From Candidatus Atribacteria bacterium (lineage in GTDB: Bacteria; Atribacterota; Atribacteria; Atribacterales; Caldatribacteriaceae), in contig JARRCQ010000018.1 of the NCBI GenBank assembly GCA_029982105.1, positions 1-12,508 of the forward strand: DNA of 12,508 nucleotides, in the 5' to 3' direction. The translations under genes were made by a program, and so were the position numbers. Shown one piece after another: positions 1-6,157 of the stretch (the first letter of the stretch is position 1; each line of letters opens with the position of its first letter). The notes beneath the pieces were generated by a model. It did no database searches. It was given only the letters and a program-made list of their open reading frames with translations, and was not told where the DNA came from.

Positions 1-13
1 CAGAGAAAAGACA

Positions 14-165
14 GCCTACGGCGTAAGCAAAAAGCAAATTAGATTAAAAAGAATTCGGACAACCACGCTGGAGAACAGCACTCCAGCGTGCCTACGGCGT
101 AATATTAAAAAGCACAATAGATAGAAAAGACTGCAAACTATAACGCTGAGAGAAACCCCCAGCGT
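14..165. repeat. Two tandem 76-bp non-coding units, each ending in a hairpin
   Basis: Units 14-89 and 90-165 are both exactly 76 bp. Each opens with the same 13 bases, GCCTACGGCGTAA, and continues with a similar A-rich stretch containing AAAAAGCA and TAGAT. Each ends in an inverted repeat built on ACGCTG/CAGCGT. In the first unit the stem is a perfect 10 bp (CACGCTGGAG at 64-73, CTCCAGCGTG at 81-90, loop of 7). In the second it is 6 bp (143-148 with 160-165). The middle has diverged, so this is an old duplication. No open reading frame of note crosses it. It could be an extragenic palindromic repeat family or part of a structured RNA; the window starts too close to see whether more copies precede it. 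Confidence 0.75.
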
Positions 166-287
166 AGCAACCTTGAGTTTTTAACTTCTGATGTAATTTA
201 CTTTTTTAAAGTTTTAACAGTTTAACCAGTTTTGCGAGATACTATAGATATTTTTTCCACACACTTTATTATAGAGCCGCGAAGCTA
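166..287. other. AT-rich non-coding spacer upstream of the arsR promoter
   Basis: I see no credible gene here. It holds runs of T and A and three consecutive 9-mers at 210-236 (AGTTTTAAC, AGTTTAACC, AGTTTTGCG). These could be chance in such AT-rich DNA or a weak protein-binding array. No clear terminator or tRNA is visible. Confidence 0.4.
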
Positions 288-316
288 TTGATTGTTATAT
301 TGCATTGTTGTAATAT
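288..316 (+). promoter_or_regulatory. Sigma70-type promoter of the arsR-permease-thioredoxin operon
   Basis: TTGATT at 288-293 and TAATAT at 311-316 are separated by 17 bp, close to the TTGACA/TATAAT consensus. Transcription would begin near 323, leaving a leader of only about 20 bases before the ATG at 342. No Shine-Dalgarno sequence is visible in that leader. The -10 box lies at the centre of the palindrome described separately, so a repressor bound there would block RNA polymerase directly. Confidence 0.6.
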
Positions 317-333
317 ATTGCAATAATGCAATA
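298..333. promoter_or_regulatory. Palindromic operator, probable ArsR-family binding site
   Basis: This 36-bp inverted repeat pairs 16 of 18 positions about a centre between 315 and 316. The right half (316-333) is itself nearly palindromic, built from TATTGCA and TGCAATA, so the region reads as two overlapping sites. It covers the -10 box and the transcription start region and ends 8 bases before the arsR ATG. ArsR/SmtB repressors typically bind such imperfect 12-2-12 type AT-rich palindromes at their own promoters, so autorepression is the natural inference. Confidence 0.7.
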
Positions 334-341
334 AATGGTTG

Positions 342-614
342 ATGGATGTGGTTGAGCAGATTTTTAAGGCTTTGTCTTCCCCCTGGCGCATTGAGATTAT
401 AAAAAAGATAGCGGAAGCACCTCTCTGCCAATGTGAGTTGGAGAAAACTATGGCTATCGACAAAACCACTATTTCCCGCCACGTGCGGGAGTTGGTTCTG
501 GCAGGTCTGGTGGAGATCGAACAAAAGGGAGTCATGAAGATTTTGCATATCAAAGATGAACGAGTTATAGAAATCATTGCTCTGGCTGAAGATATGTTAG
601 AGGAAAGAGTATAA
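342..614 (+). CDS. ArsR/SmtB-family metal(loid)-sensing repressor
   Basis: A 90-residue winged-helix DNA-binding protein, the usual size for the ArsR family. Residues 5-24 (EQIFKALSSPWRIEIIKKIA) match the family's opening helices. The recognition helix region is around 38-52, with TTISRHVRELVLAGL typical of the family. The sequence PLCQCEL at 27-33 places C29 and C31 where arsenic-sensing ArsR has its Cys-x-Cys in helix alpha3; the third cysteine of E. coli ArsR is absent and no alpha5 zinc ligands are obvious. A TTG at 339 directly precedes ATG 342; I prefer the ATG. The stop TAA (612-614) abuts the permease ATG. It probably represses its own operon through the palindrome at 298-333 and releases on binding a thiophilic metal(loid). 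The ligand (As, Sb, Cd or another) cannot be told from sequence. Confidence 0.88.
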   Translation: MDVVEQIFKALSSPWRIEIIKKIAEAPLCQCELEKTMAIDKTTISRHVRELVLAGLVEIEQKGVMKILHIKDERVIEIIALAEDMLEERV

Positions 615-1628
615 ATGTGGCAAACCGCCTTACAGGAAGGACTTTACACTATTATAGCCTATCTTAACCCCTGGCATCTTTTGTTGGGGATTGTACCAGC
701 CTTTCTTATCTCAGGAGCAATTGCCACTCTAATTGACCGGGAAAACATTTTGCGCTTTTTTGGCCCGGGAGTCAACAAGTGGATTGCCATCACTATCGCC
801 TCCATTGCCGGCGCAATTCTTGCCGTTTGTTCCTGTTCCATACTTCCCATGTTTACTTCTATGTATAAAATAGGAGCAGGAATTGGTCCGGCTACCAGTT
901 TCCTCTATTCTGGACCGGCAGTTAATACTGCAGCTATCTTTATCTCCGCTGCCATACTGGGAAAAATCGGCTGGGCTCGGTCACTTTCTGCGGTGATAGT
1001 GGCTTTTGTGATTGGGTTGATAATGGACTTCGGTTTTGGGAAATCACAGATGCACCAGACGAAGGAAAAGAAAATGAAAGCCACTTCCTCTTTGGGAATT
1101 CCCTGGAAGGGACTATTGGTTATTTTTCTTCTCGTTGCAATCTATATGGTGAGGCTAAATCTATTTAAAGGAATATTGCTCGTAGCAGCTTTTCTTTTGG
1201 GGTATGTTTTATTTGGCAAAGAAGAGCGCAGGAGTTGGTATCAGGAATCCTGGAGCTTGTTCAAACAAATTTTTCCCATATTATTGATAGGAGTGTTCAT
1301 TGCTTCGGGGCTAAGGGCTTTTGTTCCTCCTTCTCTCATTGTAAAACTCTTTGGAAGAGAGAGCTTTGTTTCCAATATGTTTTCCTCGGTTATTGGTGCA
1401 ATTTTTTATTTTAGTACTCTTACCGAAGTTCCTATAACCCGAAGCTTTATCGAGATGGGAATGAGCTCTGGCTCAGCTATTGCCTTTCTTTTAGCGGGTC
1501 CAGCATTGAGCCTCCCCAGTATGATTACCATTAACCGGGTTATGGGGTGGAAAAGAGGGTTAAGTTATATTGGATTGGTAATTTTACTTTCCGCTATTTC
1601 TGGTTCAGTATATGAATTTATATTTTAA
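615..1628 (+). CDS. ArsP/DUF318-type membrane permease with CSC motif
   Basis: A 337-residue polytopic membrane protein of the ArsP_1 (DUF318) permease group, which includes the organoarsenical exporter ArsP and YraQ-like proteins. About eight hydrophobic segments are visible, with a polar central loop at about residues 138-162. The sequence CSCSILP at 72-78 carries the Cys-x-Cys found in this family near a membrane segment. The protein has two related halves: the first has GAGIGPATSFLYSGPAVN after the CSC motif, and the second has GMSSGSAIAFLLAGPALS. The second half has no cysteine pair. Translation is likely coupled to arsR, whose stop is immediately upstream; the Shine-Dalgarno sequence GAGGAAAG lies inside the arsR end. 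With an ArsR regulator and a thioredoxin-like partner, a role in exporting a thiol-reactive metal(loid) or its methylated form is likely but unproven. Confidence 0.82.
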   Translation: MWQTALQEGLYTIIAYLNPWHLLLGIVPAFLISGAIATLIDRENILRFFGPGVNKWIAITIASIAGAILAVCSCSILPMFTSMYKIGAGIGPATSFLYSGPAVNTAAIFISAAILGKIGWARSLSAVIVAFVIGLIMDFGFGKSQMHQTKEKKMKATSSLGIPWKGLLVIFLLVAIYMVRLNLFKGILLVAAFLLGYVLFGKEERRSWYQESWSLFKQIFPILLIGVFIASGLRAFVPPSLIVKLFGRESFVSNMFSSVIGAIFYFSTLTEVPITRSFIEMGMSSGSAIAFLLAGPALSLPSMITINRVMGWKRGLSYIGLVILLSAISGSVYEFIF

Positions 1629-1645
1629 TTTGGGAGGTAAAAATA

Positions 1646-1882
1646 ATGAAAGTTCAAGTTCTGGGCGCAGGTTGTAAAAAATGCAATTTACTCTATCAAA
1701 ATCTGAAATCATTTGTAGAAAAGAACAGCCTGAATGCTGAAGTAGAGTATACCGATGACTTGGATAAACTGATGGAAGCTGGAGTCATTATGCCCCCAGC
1801 AGTATTTATCGACGGAGTCAAGAAAAGTGAAGGGAAAATTCCCACCGAAGCTCAATTTAGAGAATGGTTTCAAGTAAAATAA
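1646..1882 (+). CDS. Small thioredoxin-like redox protein (CKKC)
   Basis: A 78-residue protein with the minimal thioredoxin-fold pattern of the 'redox-active disulfide protein 2' / thioredoxin_3 family. It has beta strand MKVQVLGAG, then the redox pair C10-K-K-C13, a helix, an acidic strand (AEVEYTDDLDKLMEAGV) and the cis-proline region PPAVFIDG at about 50-57. A strong Shine-Dalgarno sequence (GGGAGG, 1630-1635) precedes the ATG. It is the third gene of the arsR-permease operon, 17 bases after the permease. Proteins of this type often sit beside DUF318 permeases and ArsR regulators. It may reduce or deliver a thiol-bound substrate to the permease, or keep the permease's CSC pair reduced. The partner role is inferred from context only. 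Confidence 0.85.
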   Translation: MKVQVLGAGCKKCNLLYQNLKSFVEKNSLNAEVEYTDDLDKLMEAGVIMPPAVFIDGVKKSEGKIPTEAQFREWFQVK

Positions 1883-2023
1883 AAGCCACCGAAGCAGGGA
1901 GATTCCCGCTGTATTTAACTCTGTACCAAAAAGGGGTAGAGCGAAGCTGGTTAGTTTTTTGGGGCCATAGAAACGCCTTAAGATTTTGTCAAATACTTTA
2001 GTAAAAAACAAGGAGAAGAGATT
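1883..2023 (+). other. Structured intergenic gap between thioredoxin and phosphoesterase genes
   Basis: No gene is visible. Three possible stem-loops occur: AGC(A)GGGA/TCCCGCT at 1893-1910, CTCTGTACC/GGGGTAGAG at 1919-1941 with a 5-A loop, and CCAAAAA/TTTTTGG (1926-1932 with 1956-1962). The second and third compete for the same bases. A run of six T at 1955-1960 follows. This may be a leaky terminator of the arsR operon or a folded leader for the next gene. I could not match it to a known riboswitch. A good ribosome-binding site (AAGGAG, 2010-2015) lies at its end. Confidence 0.4.
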
Positions 2024-2743
2024 ATGAAAATTGCTGTCTTTTCTGATATCCATTCCAACATAGAGGCACTTCGAGCTGTTATGTTAGATATTGAGACTCA
2101 AAAACCAGATCATCTTATATGTTTGGGAGATTTAGTAGGGTATGCTCCTTTTCCTAACGAGGTTATAGCGGCGGTACGTTCTCTTGATATTCCGGTGGTT
2201 ATGGGAAATTATGACCAGGGAGTAGGAAATGACTTAAACGACTGCGGTTGTGCTTATAAAACTGACGAAGAAAGAACATTGGGTAATATTTCTCTGGAAT
2301 GGACTAAAAAAGTGACTACTCTAGAGAATAAAACCTATTTAAAAAATCTCCTCCCTCGATATCAGATGACTGTCGGAGACTATCAGATACTCTTTGTTCA
2401 CGGTAGTCCTCGCCGGATTAACGAATATCTTTTTCCCGAACGTCCTGACAAGAGTCTTCTTCACGTGATGATGAACGAGGTTGCCAACGTTCTTTTATTT
2501 GGCCATACTCACCGGTCTTTTTACCGTATGGTTCAGAATACCTGGTTTATTAACGATGGGAGCGTAGGACGCCCCAAAGATGGAGATTGGAGAGCAGGAT
2601 GGGTGTTGCTTACTATAGAGGAAAACCATTCCCTCAGGGTTGACTTTAGACGTTGTGAGTATGATTTGGAATCTCTTAAAGTAGCCTATCAAAACTCTCA
2701 TCTTCCTCAAAAGTTTTACTATGACCTTCTTCCCGCTAAATGA
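2024..2743 (+). CDS. YfcE/MJ0936-like metallophosphoesterase
   Basis: A 239-residue calcineurin-like phosphoesterase (Metallophos_2 group) with all the two-metal active-site motifs in order: DIH at 8-10, GD at 35-36, GNYD at 61-64, H126 in VHGSP, and GHTH at 160-163. The C-terminal strands (INDGSVGRPKDGDWRAGW) complete the beta sandwich. Such enzymes hydrolyse phosphodiesters or phosphomonoesters with Mn or Ni; the natural substrate is usually unknown. An insertion after the GNYD motif contains DCGC (73-76), an unusual extra cysteine pair close to the active site. The Shine-Dalgarno sequence AAGGAG is 8 bases before the ATG. It lies 141 bp after the thioredoxin gene on the same strand, so it may or may not share that operon. 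Confidence 0.87.
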   Translation: MKIAVFSDIHSNIEALRAVMLDIETQKPDHLICLGDLVGYAPFPNEVIAAVRSLDIPVVMGNYDQGVGNDLNDCGCAYKTDEERTLGNISLEWTKKVTTLENKTYLKNLLPRYQMTVGDYQILFVHGSPRRINEYLFPERPDKSLLHVMMNEVANVLLFGHTHRSFYRMVQNTWFINDGSVGRPKDGDWRAGWVLLTIEENHSLRVDFRRCEYDLESLKVAYQNSHLPQKFYYDLLPAK

Positions 2744-2875
2744 TAAGGAGGAAAAGAGAACCGAGAAAAAGGAAAGTACTGTCTCTTGTGGTTATAGCCG
2801 GTTTTGGGAGATACTATAAAGTCAAGAGTTGTTATCTCCCAATGGTAGTTTTTCCGACGACGAGCATAACTCTCT
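2744..2875. other. Convergent intergenic gap with an unused strong ribosome-binding site
   Basis: This gap separates the + strand phosphoesterase from the - strand dehydrogenase. Directly after the TGA stop is AAGGAGG (2745-2751), as strong a Shine-Dalgarno sequence as any in the window, but no start codon stands at a usable distance. A stem-loop follows (listed separately). A GTG frame at 2788-2910 gives 40 residues but overlaps the dehydrogenase end and has poor spacing. The site may mark a lost downstream gene. Confidence 0.5.
2804..2853 (+). terminator. Candidate terminator stem-loop at the convergent junction
   Basis: TTGGGAGATA (2804-2813) and TATCTCCCAA (2833-2842) form a perfect 10-bp stem with a 19-base loop. 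Reading on the + strand, TGGTAG and then five T (2849-2853) follow. The large loop and the gap before the T run make it an imperfect intrinsic terminator. Its position after the phosphoesterase, before a convergent operon, supports a stop signal. Confidence 0.45.
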
Positions 2876-3877
2876 CTATGCCTCTACCTTCAGCACGGCA
2901 GAGGCTTTGATTTTACTCTCTTTCAATAATTGTAAAACGTGATTAGCATCGGTAAGAGGAAAAACTTCAGTTTTTACCTCCAGATGATATTTTTGAGCAA
3001 AATCTAAAAGTTCCCGAATATCCTGACGGGTGCTATTGGCTACGCTTTTTATGCTTCGCTCCCAGTAAATTAGAGAATAAGGAATCTCCGGTAAGGGGGT
3101 GGAATAAATCCCGGCCATAATTACCGCTCCTCCTCGCTCCAGATAAAGAAGGGCATTTTTGACTAAATTACCGGAAGGGGCAAATATGATAGCGGAGGTT
3201 AAAGGGTGAGGAGGGTAGTCCTCTGCTTTGCCTACGAAAGAAGCTCCTAGGTCTCGAGCCAAATTTTGATGCTCTAAGCTTCGGGTAAAAACAAATATTT
3301 CCACTCCCTCTATTTTTGCCATTTGAGCTACGAGATGGGCGGAAGAGCCAAATCCAAAAATACCCAGGGTATCTCCTTTTTTTACTCCGCTCATCCGATA
3401 AGCTCGATAGCCAATCACTCCCCCACAGAGAAGAGGAGCTAATTCTTCCTCTTCATACCCCTTGGGTAGTTTATACACTGCCTCTTGAGATGTAGCTACG
3501 TACTCGGCATAACCTCCTGGAACATCGTATCCAGTAAAAAGGGCACTCTCGCATAAATTTTCTCTTCCTTCTCGACAGAATTGACATTTTCCGCACACCC
3601 GGTTTAGCCAAGGAACCCCTACCAATTCTCCCGGTAATAGGTCTTTTACTTTTTCTCCCACTGCTTCTACCACTCCCACTATTTGGTGCCCAGGAACAAG
3701 AGGTAAAAGATGAGAGGGAATCTCCCCTTCTACAATGTGTAAGTCAGTATGACAAACTCCGCAGGCTTTAACTCGAATTAAAACTTCCTCTTCACCGATT
3801 TGAGGAAGAGGAAGTTCGCAAAGCAAAAGAGGGTTCGTCTCTACAAGCGCTGGTTTTCCTAATACTAAAGCTTTCAT
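2876..3877 (-). CDS. Zinc-dependent alcohol dehydrogenase family protein
   Basis: A 333-residue medium-chain dehydrogenase/reductase. Residues CGVCHTD (39-45) give catalytic zinc ligand C42; PGHQIVG (62-68) gives H64, with Gln65 where many relatives have Glu; C151 is the likely third ligand. The structural zinc set is C95, C98, C101 and C109. The NAD(P) site is GFGSSA at 174-179 in a Rossmann fold. Length and layout resemble the 'adh_fam_2' subgroup of zinc alcohol dehydrogenases, whose substrates are mostly undefined. An upstream in-frame ATG exists at 3904, but MKALVLG at 3877 is the family-like start. It also overlaps the epimerase stop as ATGA, giving translational coupling. Stop is TAG. 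Its pairing with a sugar-nucleotide epimerase suggests one transcript but not a defined pathway. Confidence 0.9.
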   Translation of the reverse strand: MKALVLGKPALVETNPLLLCELPLPQIGEEEVLIRVKACGVCHTDLHIVEGEIPSHLLPLVPGHQIVGVVEAVGEKVKDLLPGELVGVPWLNRVCGKCQFCREGRENLCESALFTGYDVPGGYAEYVATSQEAVYKLPKGYEEEELAPLLCGGVIGYRAYRMSGVKKGDTLGIFGFGSSAHLVAQMAKIEGVEIFVFTRSLEHQNLARDLGASFVGKAEDYPPHPLTSAIIFAPSGNLVKNALLYLERGGAVIMAGIYSTPLPEIPYSLIYWERSIKSVANSTRQDIRELLDFAQKYHLEVKTEVFPLTDANHVLQLLKESKIKASAVLKVEA

Positions 3878-4797
3878 TGTTTTCTCTCTTTGAACCATTT
3901 CCAAGTGTAGCTAATACCTTCTTCTAAAGATACAGAAGGAGTCCATCTTAAGGTTTCTCTGGCTTTTTCTGAAGAAAGAGCAATGCGGTTTATTTCTCCC
4001 TTTCTTTCTTCATCAAATATTACCAGGAAATCTTTTCCACTAACTTTTTTCAAAATTTCTACCAAATCCAAAACGCTGGTCTCATTTCCTATTCCTAAAT
4101 TATATATCCCTGAAGCAGAAAGGGCTAAGAGATTGGCTTGGGCTATGTCTTTTACATAAACGTAATCTCTGGTTTTGCGTCCATCACCAAAAATAATACA
4201 AGGTTCACCCCTAAGTATCCGAGATATAAAAATAGCTATAACCCCTGCTTCTCCTTGAGGATCCTGGCGAGGACCATAGACGTTACCATAGCGTAGAGCC
4301 ACAAAATCCAAACCTTGCACTTTATTGTAATAGTTAAGATATAACTCTACCGAACGCTTGGCCACTCCATAGGGAGAAAGAGGAAGTGCAGGCACATCTT
4401 CTCGAACAGGAAGAGTTTCTACTTCTCCATAAATAGCCCCTCCTGTAGAGGCAAAGATAAATTTTTTAACCTGATATTTTACGCTTAATTCCAAAAGAGA
4501 AATGCTTCCCAAGATATTCACTCGGGCATCAAAAAGGGGCTCTTCTGTGGAACGACGCAAATTTATTTGAGCAGCGTGATGGTTGACATAGTCTGGTTTT
4601 TCTCGAAAAAATATTTCCTCCATATCCTCCTTTGAGGTTACATCTCTTTCGTAAAAAGTAACTCCGGGAGGGAGGTTTTCTCTTTTACCAGTAGAGAGAT
4701 TATCCACTACTACGACTTCTAAACCCGAAGCGAGATAGCTTTCTGCTATATGAGAACCGATAAAACCTGCTCCGCCACTTATAAGTACTTTAGCCAC
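3874..4797 (-). CDS. GalE-like NAD-dependent epimerase/dehydratase
   Basis: A 307-residue extended short-chain dehydrogenase. The NAD-binding GGAGFIG lies at 8-14, with D32 and N33 after the second strand as in UDP-hexose epimerases. The catalytic set is S117/T118 in FASTGGAIYGE and Y143-x3-K147 in SPYGVAK. The sequence LRYGNVYGPRQDP and the later GDGRKTRDYVYVKDIA are typical of UDP-glucose/UDP-N-acetylglucosamine 4-epimerases. It probably interconverts UDP-sugar epimers in the cytoplasm for glycan or galactose metabolism; the exact sugar is uncertain. The start is GTG with a strong Shine-Dalgarno sequence (AGGAGGAAT, 4802-4810 on the - strand). Only 23 bases separate the start from the terminator hairpin's distal T tract, so its expression depends on read-through or on a promoter I could not identify. 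It overlaps the dehydrogenase by 4 bases. Confidence 0.88.
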   Translation of the reverse strand: MAKVLISGGAGFIGSHIAESYLASGLEVVVVDNLSTGKRENLPPGVTFYERDVTSKEDMEEIFFREKPDYVNHHAAQINLRRSTEEPLFDARVNILGSISLLELSVKYQVKKFIFASTGGAIYGEVETLPVREDVPALPLSPYGVAKRSVELYLNYYNKVQGLDFVALRYGNVYGPRQDPQGEAGVIAIFISRILRGEPCIIFGDGRKTRDYVYVKDIAQANLLALSASGIYNLGIGNETSVLDLVEILKKVSGKDFLVIFDEERKGEINRIALSSEKARETLRWTPSVSLEEGISYTWKWFKERKQ

Positions 4798-4820
4798 TTT
4801 ATTCCTCCTCTTTTCTCTTT

Positions 4821-4864
4821 TAAAACAAAGACCACTGAGGGAGAGAAAGCGTCTCCCTCAGTGG
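4821..4864 (-). terminator. Strong intrinsic terminator after the BMP binding-protein gene
   Basis: A perfect 13-bp inverted repeat (4852-4864 with 4832-4844) encloses a 7-base loop. On the - strand the stem is followed by TCTTTGTTTTA, a T-rich tail. It stands 24 bases past the stop of the binding-protein gene and closes the transporter operon. Confidence 0.85.
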
Positions 4865-4888
4865 GGGAAAAGATCCTCACAGTTCTTT

Positions 4889-6055
4889 TTATTCTGGCTC
4901 TCCTGGCCAGGGACCAGCTACCCCTTCTACTGCCCACTCCATAGTGATTAAATCTTCAAGAGAAAGACGAACTGAAGAAGGAACACGTATATTCCCCTGG
5001 CGGTCTTTTATTGGTCCAGTAAAAGGACTAAAAGCATATTCGGGGTCAGCCATAGCTGCTTCCAACTTAAAAACTAAATCATAAACGCTTATATTTCCAT
5101 ATACTGGGTCATCTACCATATAACTCTTTAAAGTTTCTTCATATACTGGGTTGATGGGCACACCAAAGTCAGCTCCCAACTCTACTGCCCCATCGTTCAG
5201 GAGCCACCAGTAATCAAGGTTATCTAAATTCTGGTTGGTATAAAGTCCCGCATATACCTTAGCGAAAAAGTCGAGATAAATTGCTTCCCAGTGTACTAAT
5301 TGCCCAGAAACGAGATGGTTAGGTGCATAAGATAGCATAGGCGAATAGTGACCAAAGCTGGGAAGTCCTTTCTCCTCAGCCACTTGAACTACGCTGGCTG
5401 AATCTTCAGTAAAAGCCAGAACATCTACTCCCTCGGCCACCAGAGCTTCAGCTGCTTCTTTAGCTCCTTGAGGGTCATACCAGGCACTCTGTAACCACCG
5501 CACATTGACTTCTGCTTGAGGATTTACTCGACGCACTCCTAAGGTGAAGGCGTTGATATGTCTTTTTAACTCAGGAGTAGGGAAAGTTCCTACGTATCCA
5601 ATTTTTCCCGATTTAGTCAGTGCGCCAGCCATAATTCCATTCAAATAATACACTTGATGGAAATCAGCCATGTAAGTAGCTAAATTGGGAGCTCGTTTAA
5701 ATCCTGAACAGTGAAAGAAAATTTTATCTGGATATCTTTTCGCTGCATTGACTGTTCCATCCATAAAACCAAAACTTGTAGTTACCACTACATCCACTTT
5801 TTCTTGGTTAACAAGACGATCAATAATTCCTTCTACTTCTCCTTCTGGAACTGCTTCTACGTATATGGTATCTAACCAGGGATAGGTCTCTTCTAATACC
5901 TGACGAGCTTGTTCGTGAGCATGGCTCCAGCCTAAATCACCGATTGGTCCCACATAGATAAATCCTGCTTTTAACTTAGCTTCCTGAGAAAACGCTACTC
6001 CTCCCAAAAGGAAAGAGCAAAGAATTACCATTACTAACACTACTCTTTTGTTCAT
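4889..6055 (-). CDS. BMP/PnrA-family ABC transporter solute-binding protein
   Basis: A 388-residue extracytoplasmic binding protein of the basic membrane protein (Bmp) family. The N-terminus has a signal peptide: MNKR, a hydrophobic core to about residue 20, then AFS|QEA, a fitting signal peptidase I site after S23. C13 lies in the core without a lipobox, so the protein is probably soluble in a periplasm. GFIYVGPIGDLGWSHAHEQA (31-50) marks the first Rossmann-like lobe of the subgroup with a GW-x2-AH signature, and FFHCSGF and GYVGTFPTPE follow. The mature length is normal for the family. Relatives bind purine nucleosides or, in spirochaetes, riboflavin. It captures substrate for the ATPase and permeases encoded upstream. 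The Shine-Dalgarno sequence is AGGAGGTG. It is the last gene of the operon, behind transketolase, which is unusual since the binding protein often comes first. Confidence 0.9.
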   Translation of the reverse strand: MNKRVVLVMVILCSFLLGGVAFSQEAKLKAGFIYVGPIGDLGWSHAHEQARQVLEETYPWLDTIYVEAVPEGEVEGIIDRLVNQEKVDVVVTTSFGFMDGTVNAAKRYPDKIFFHCSGFKRAPNLATYMADFHQVYYLNGIMAGALTKSGKIGYVGTFPTPELKRHINAFTLGVRRVNPQAEVNVRWLQSAWYDPQGAKEAAEALVAEGVDVLAFTEDSASVVQVAEEKGLPSFGHYSPMLSYAPNHLVSGQLVHWEAIYLDFFAKVYAGLYTNQNLDNLDYWWLLNDGAVELGADFGVPINPVYEETLKSYMVDDPVYGNISVYDLVFKLEAAMADPEYAFSPFTGPIKDRQGNIRVPSSVRLSLEDLITMEWAVEGVAGPWPGEPE

Positions 6056-6131
6056 AGAAACACCTCCTGACCAAAATGATTATCTGAACTACAACTTATT
6101 TCTTGCTCTCTTACTCTCCACTGAGTAAATC

Positions 6132-6146
6132 GGGGGCAACGCCCCC
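6132..6146. other. Short GC hairpin between transketolase and binding-protein genes
   Basis: GGGGGC and GCCCCC pair around a 3-base AAC loop. On the - strand, the direction of transcription here, the next bases are GATTTACTC, not a T tract, so it is not a convincing terminator. It could pause polymerase or protect one half of the mRNA from decay, which would raise the binding protein relative to upstream genes. The rest of the 102-bp gap holds only the ribosome-binding site of the next gene. Confidence 0.45.
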
Positions 6147-6157
6147 TCACTGCTTAT

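Noticed and set aside
14..165. CRISPR array
   Set aside because: Only two units of 76 bp, a shared head of 13 bases with diverged rather than unique spacers, and no cas genes.
659..850. Small - strand frames over the arsR and permease genes
   Set aside because: They are shadows of well-supported + strand genes, with no ribosome sites or family features.
2788..2910. GTG-initiated 40-residue frame beginning VVIAGFGR
   Set aside because: Poor ribosome-site spacing, runs into the end of the dehydrogenase gene on the other strand, and contains the stem-loop; the resemblance to a nucleotide-binding motif is too short to trust.
3878..3904. Longer dehydrogenase start (nine extra residues)
   Set aside because: The family begins at MKALVLG, the shorter start makes an ATGA junction with the epimerase, and the extension lies wholly within the epimerase gene.
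5987..6055. Lipoprotein signal at C13 of the BMP protein
   Set aside because: Residues before C13 are VIL, not a lipobox, and the cysteine lies within the hydrophobic core; AFS|QEA at 21-26 is a better signal peptidase I site.
4832..6125. CCACTGAG at both ends of the binding-protein gene as insertion scars
   Set aside because: Only 8 bases are shared, and at one end they are part of the terminator stem; chance cannot be excluded and no other transfer sign is seen.
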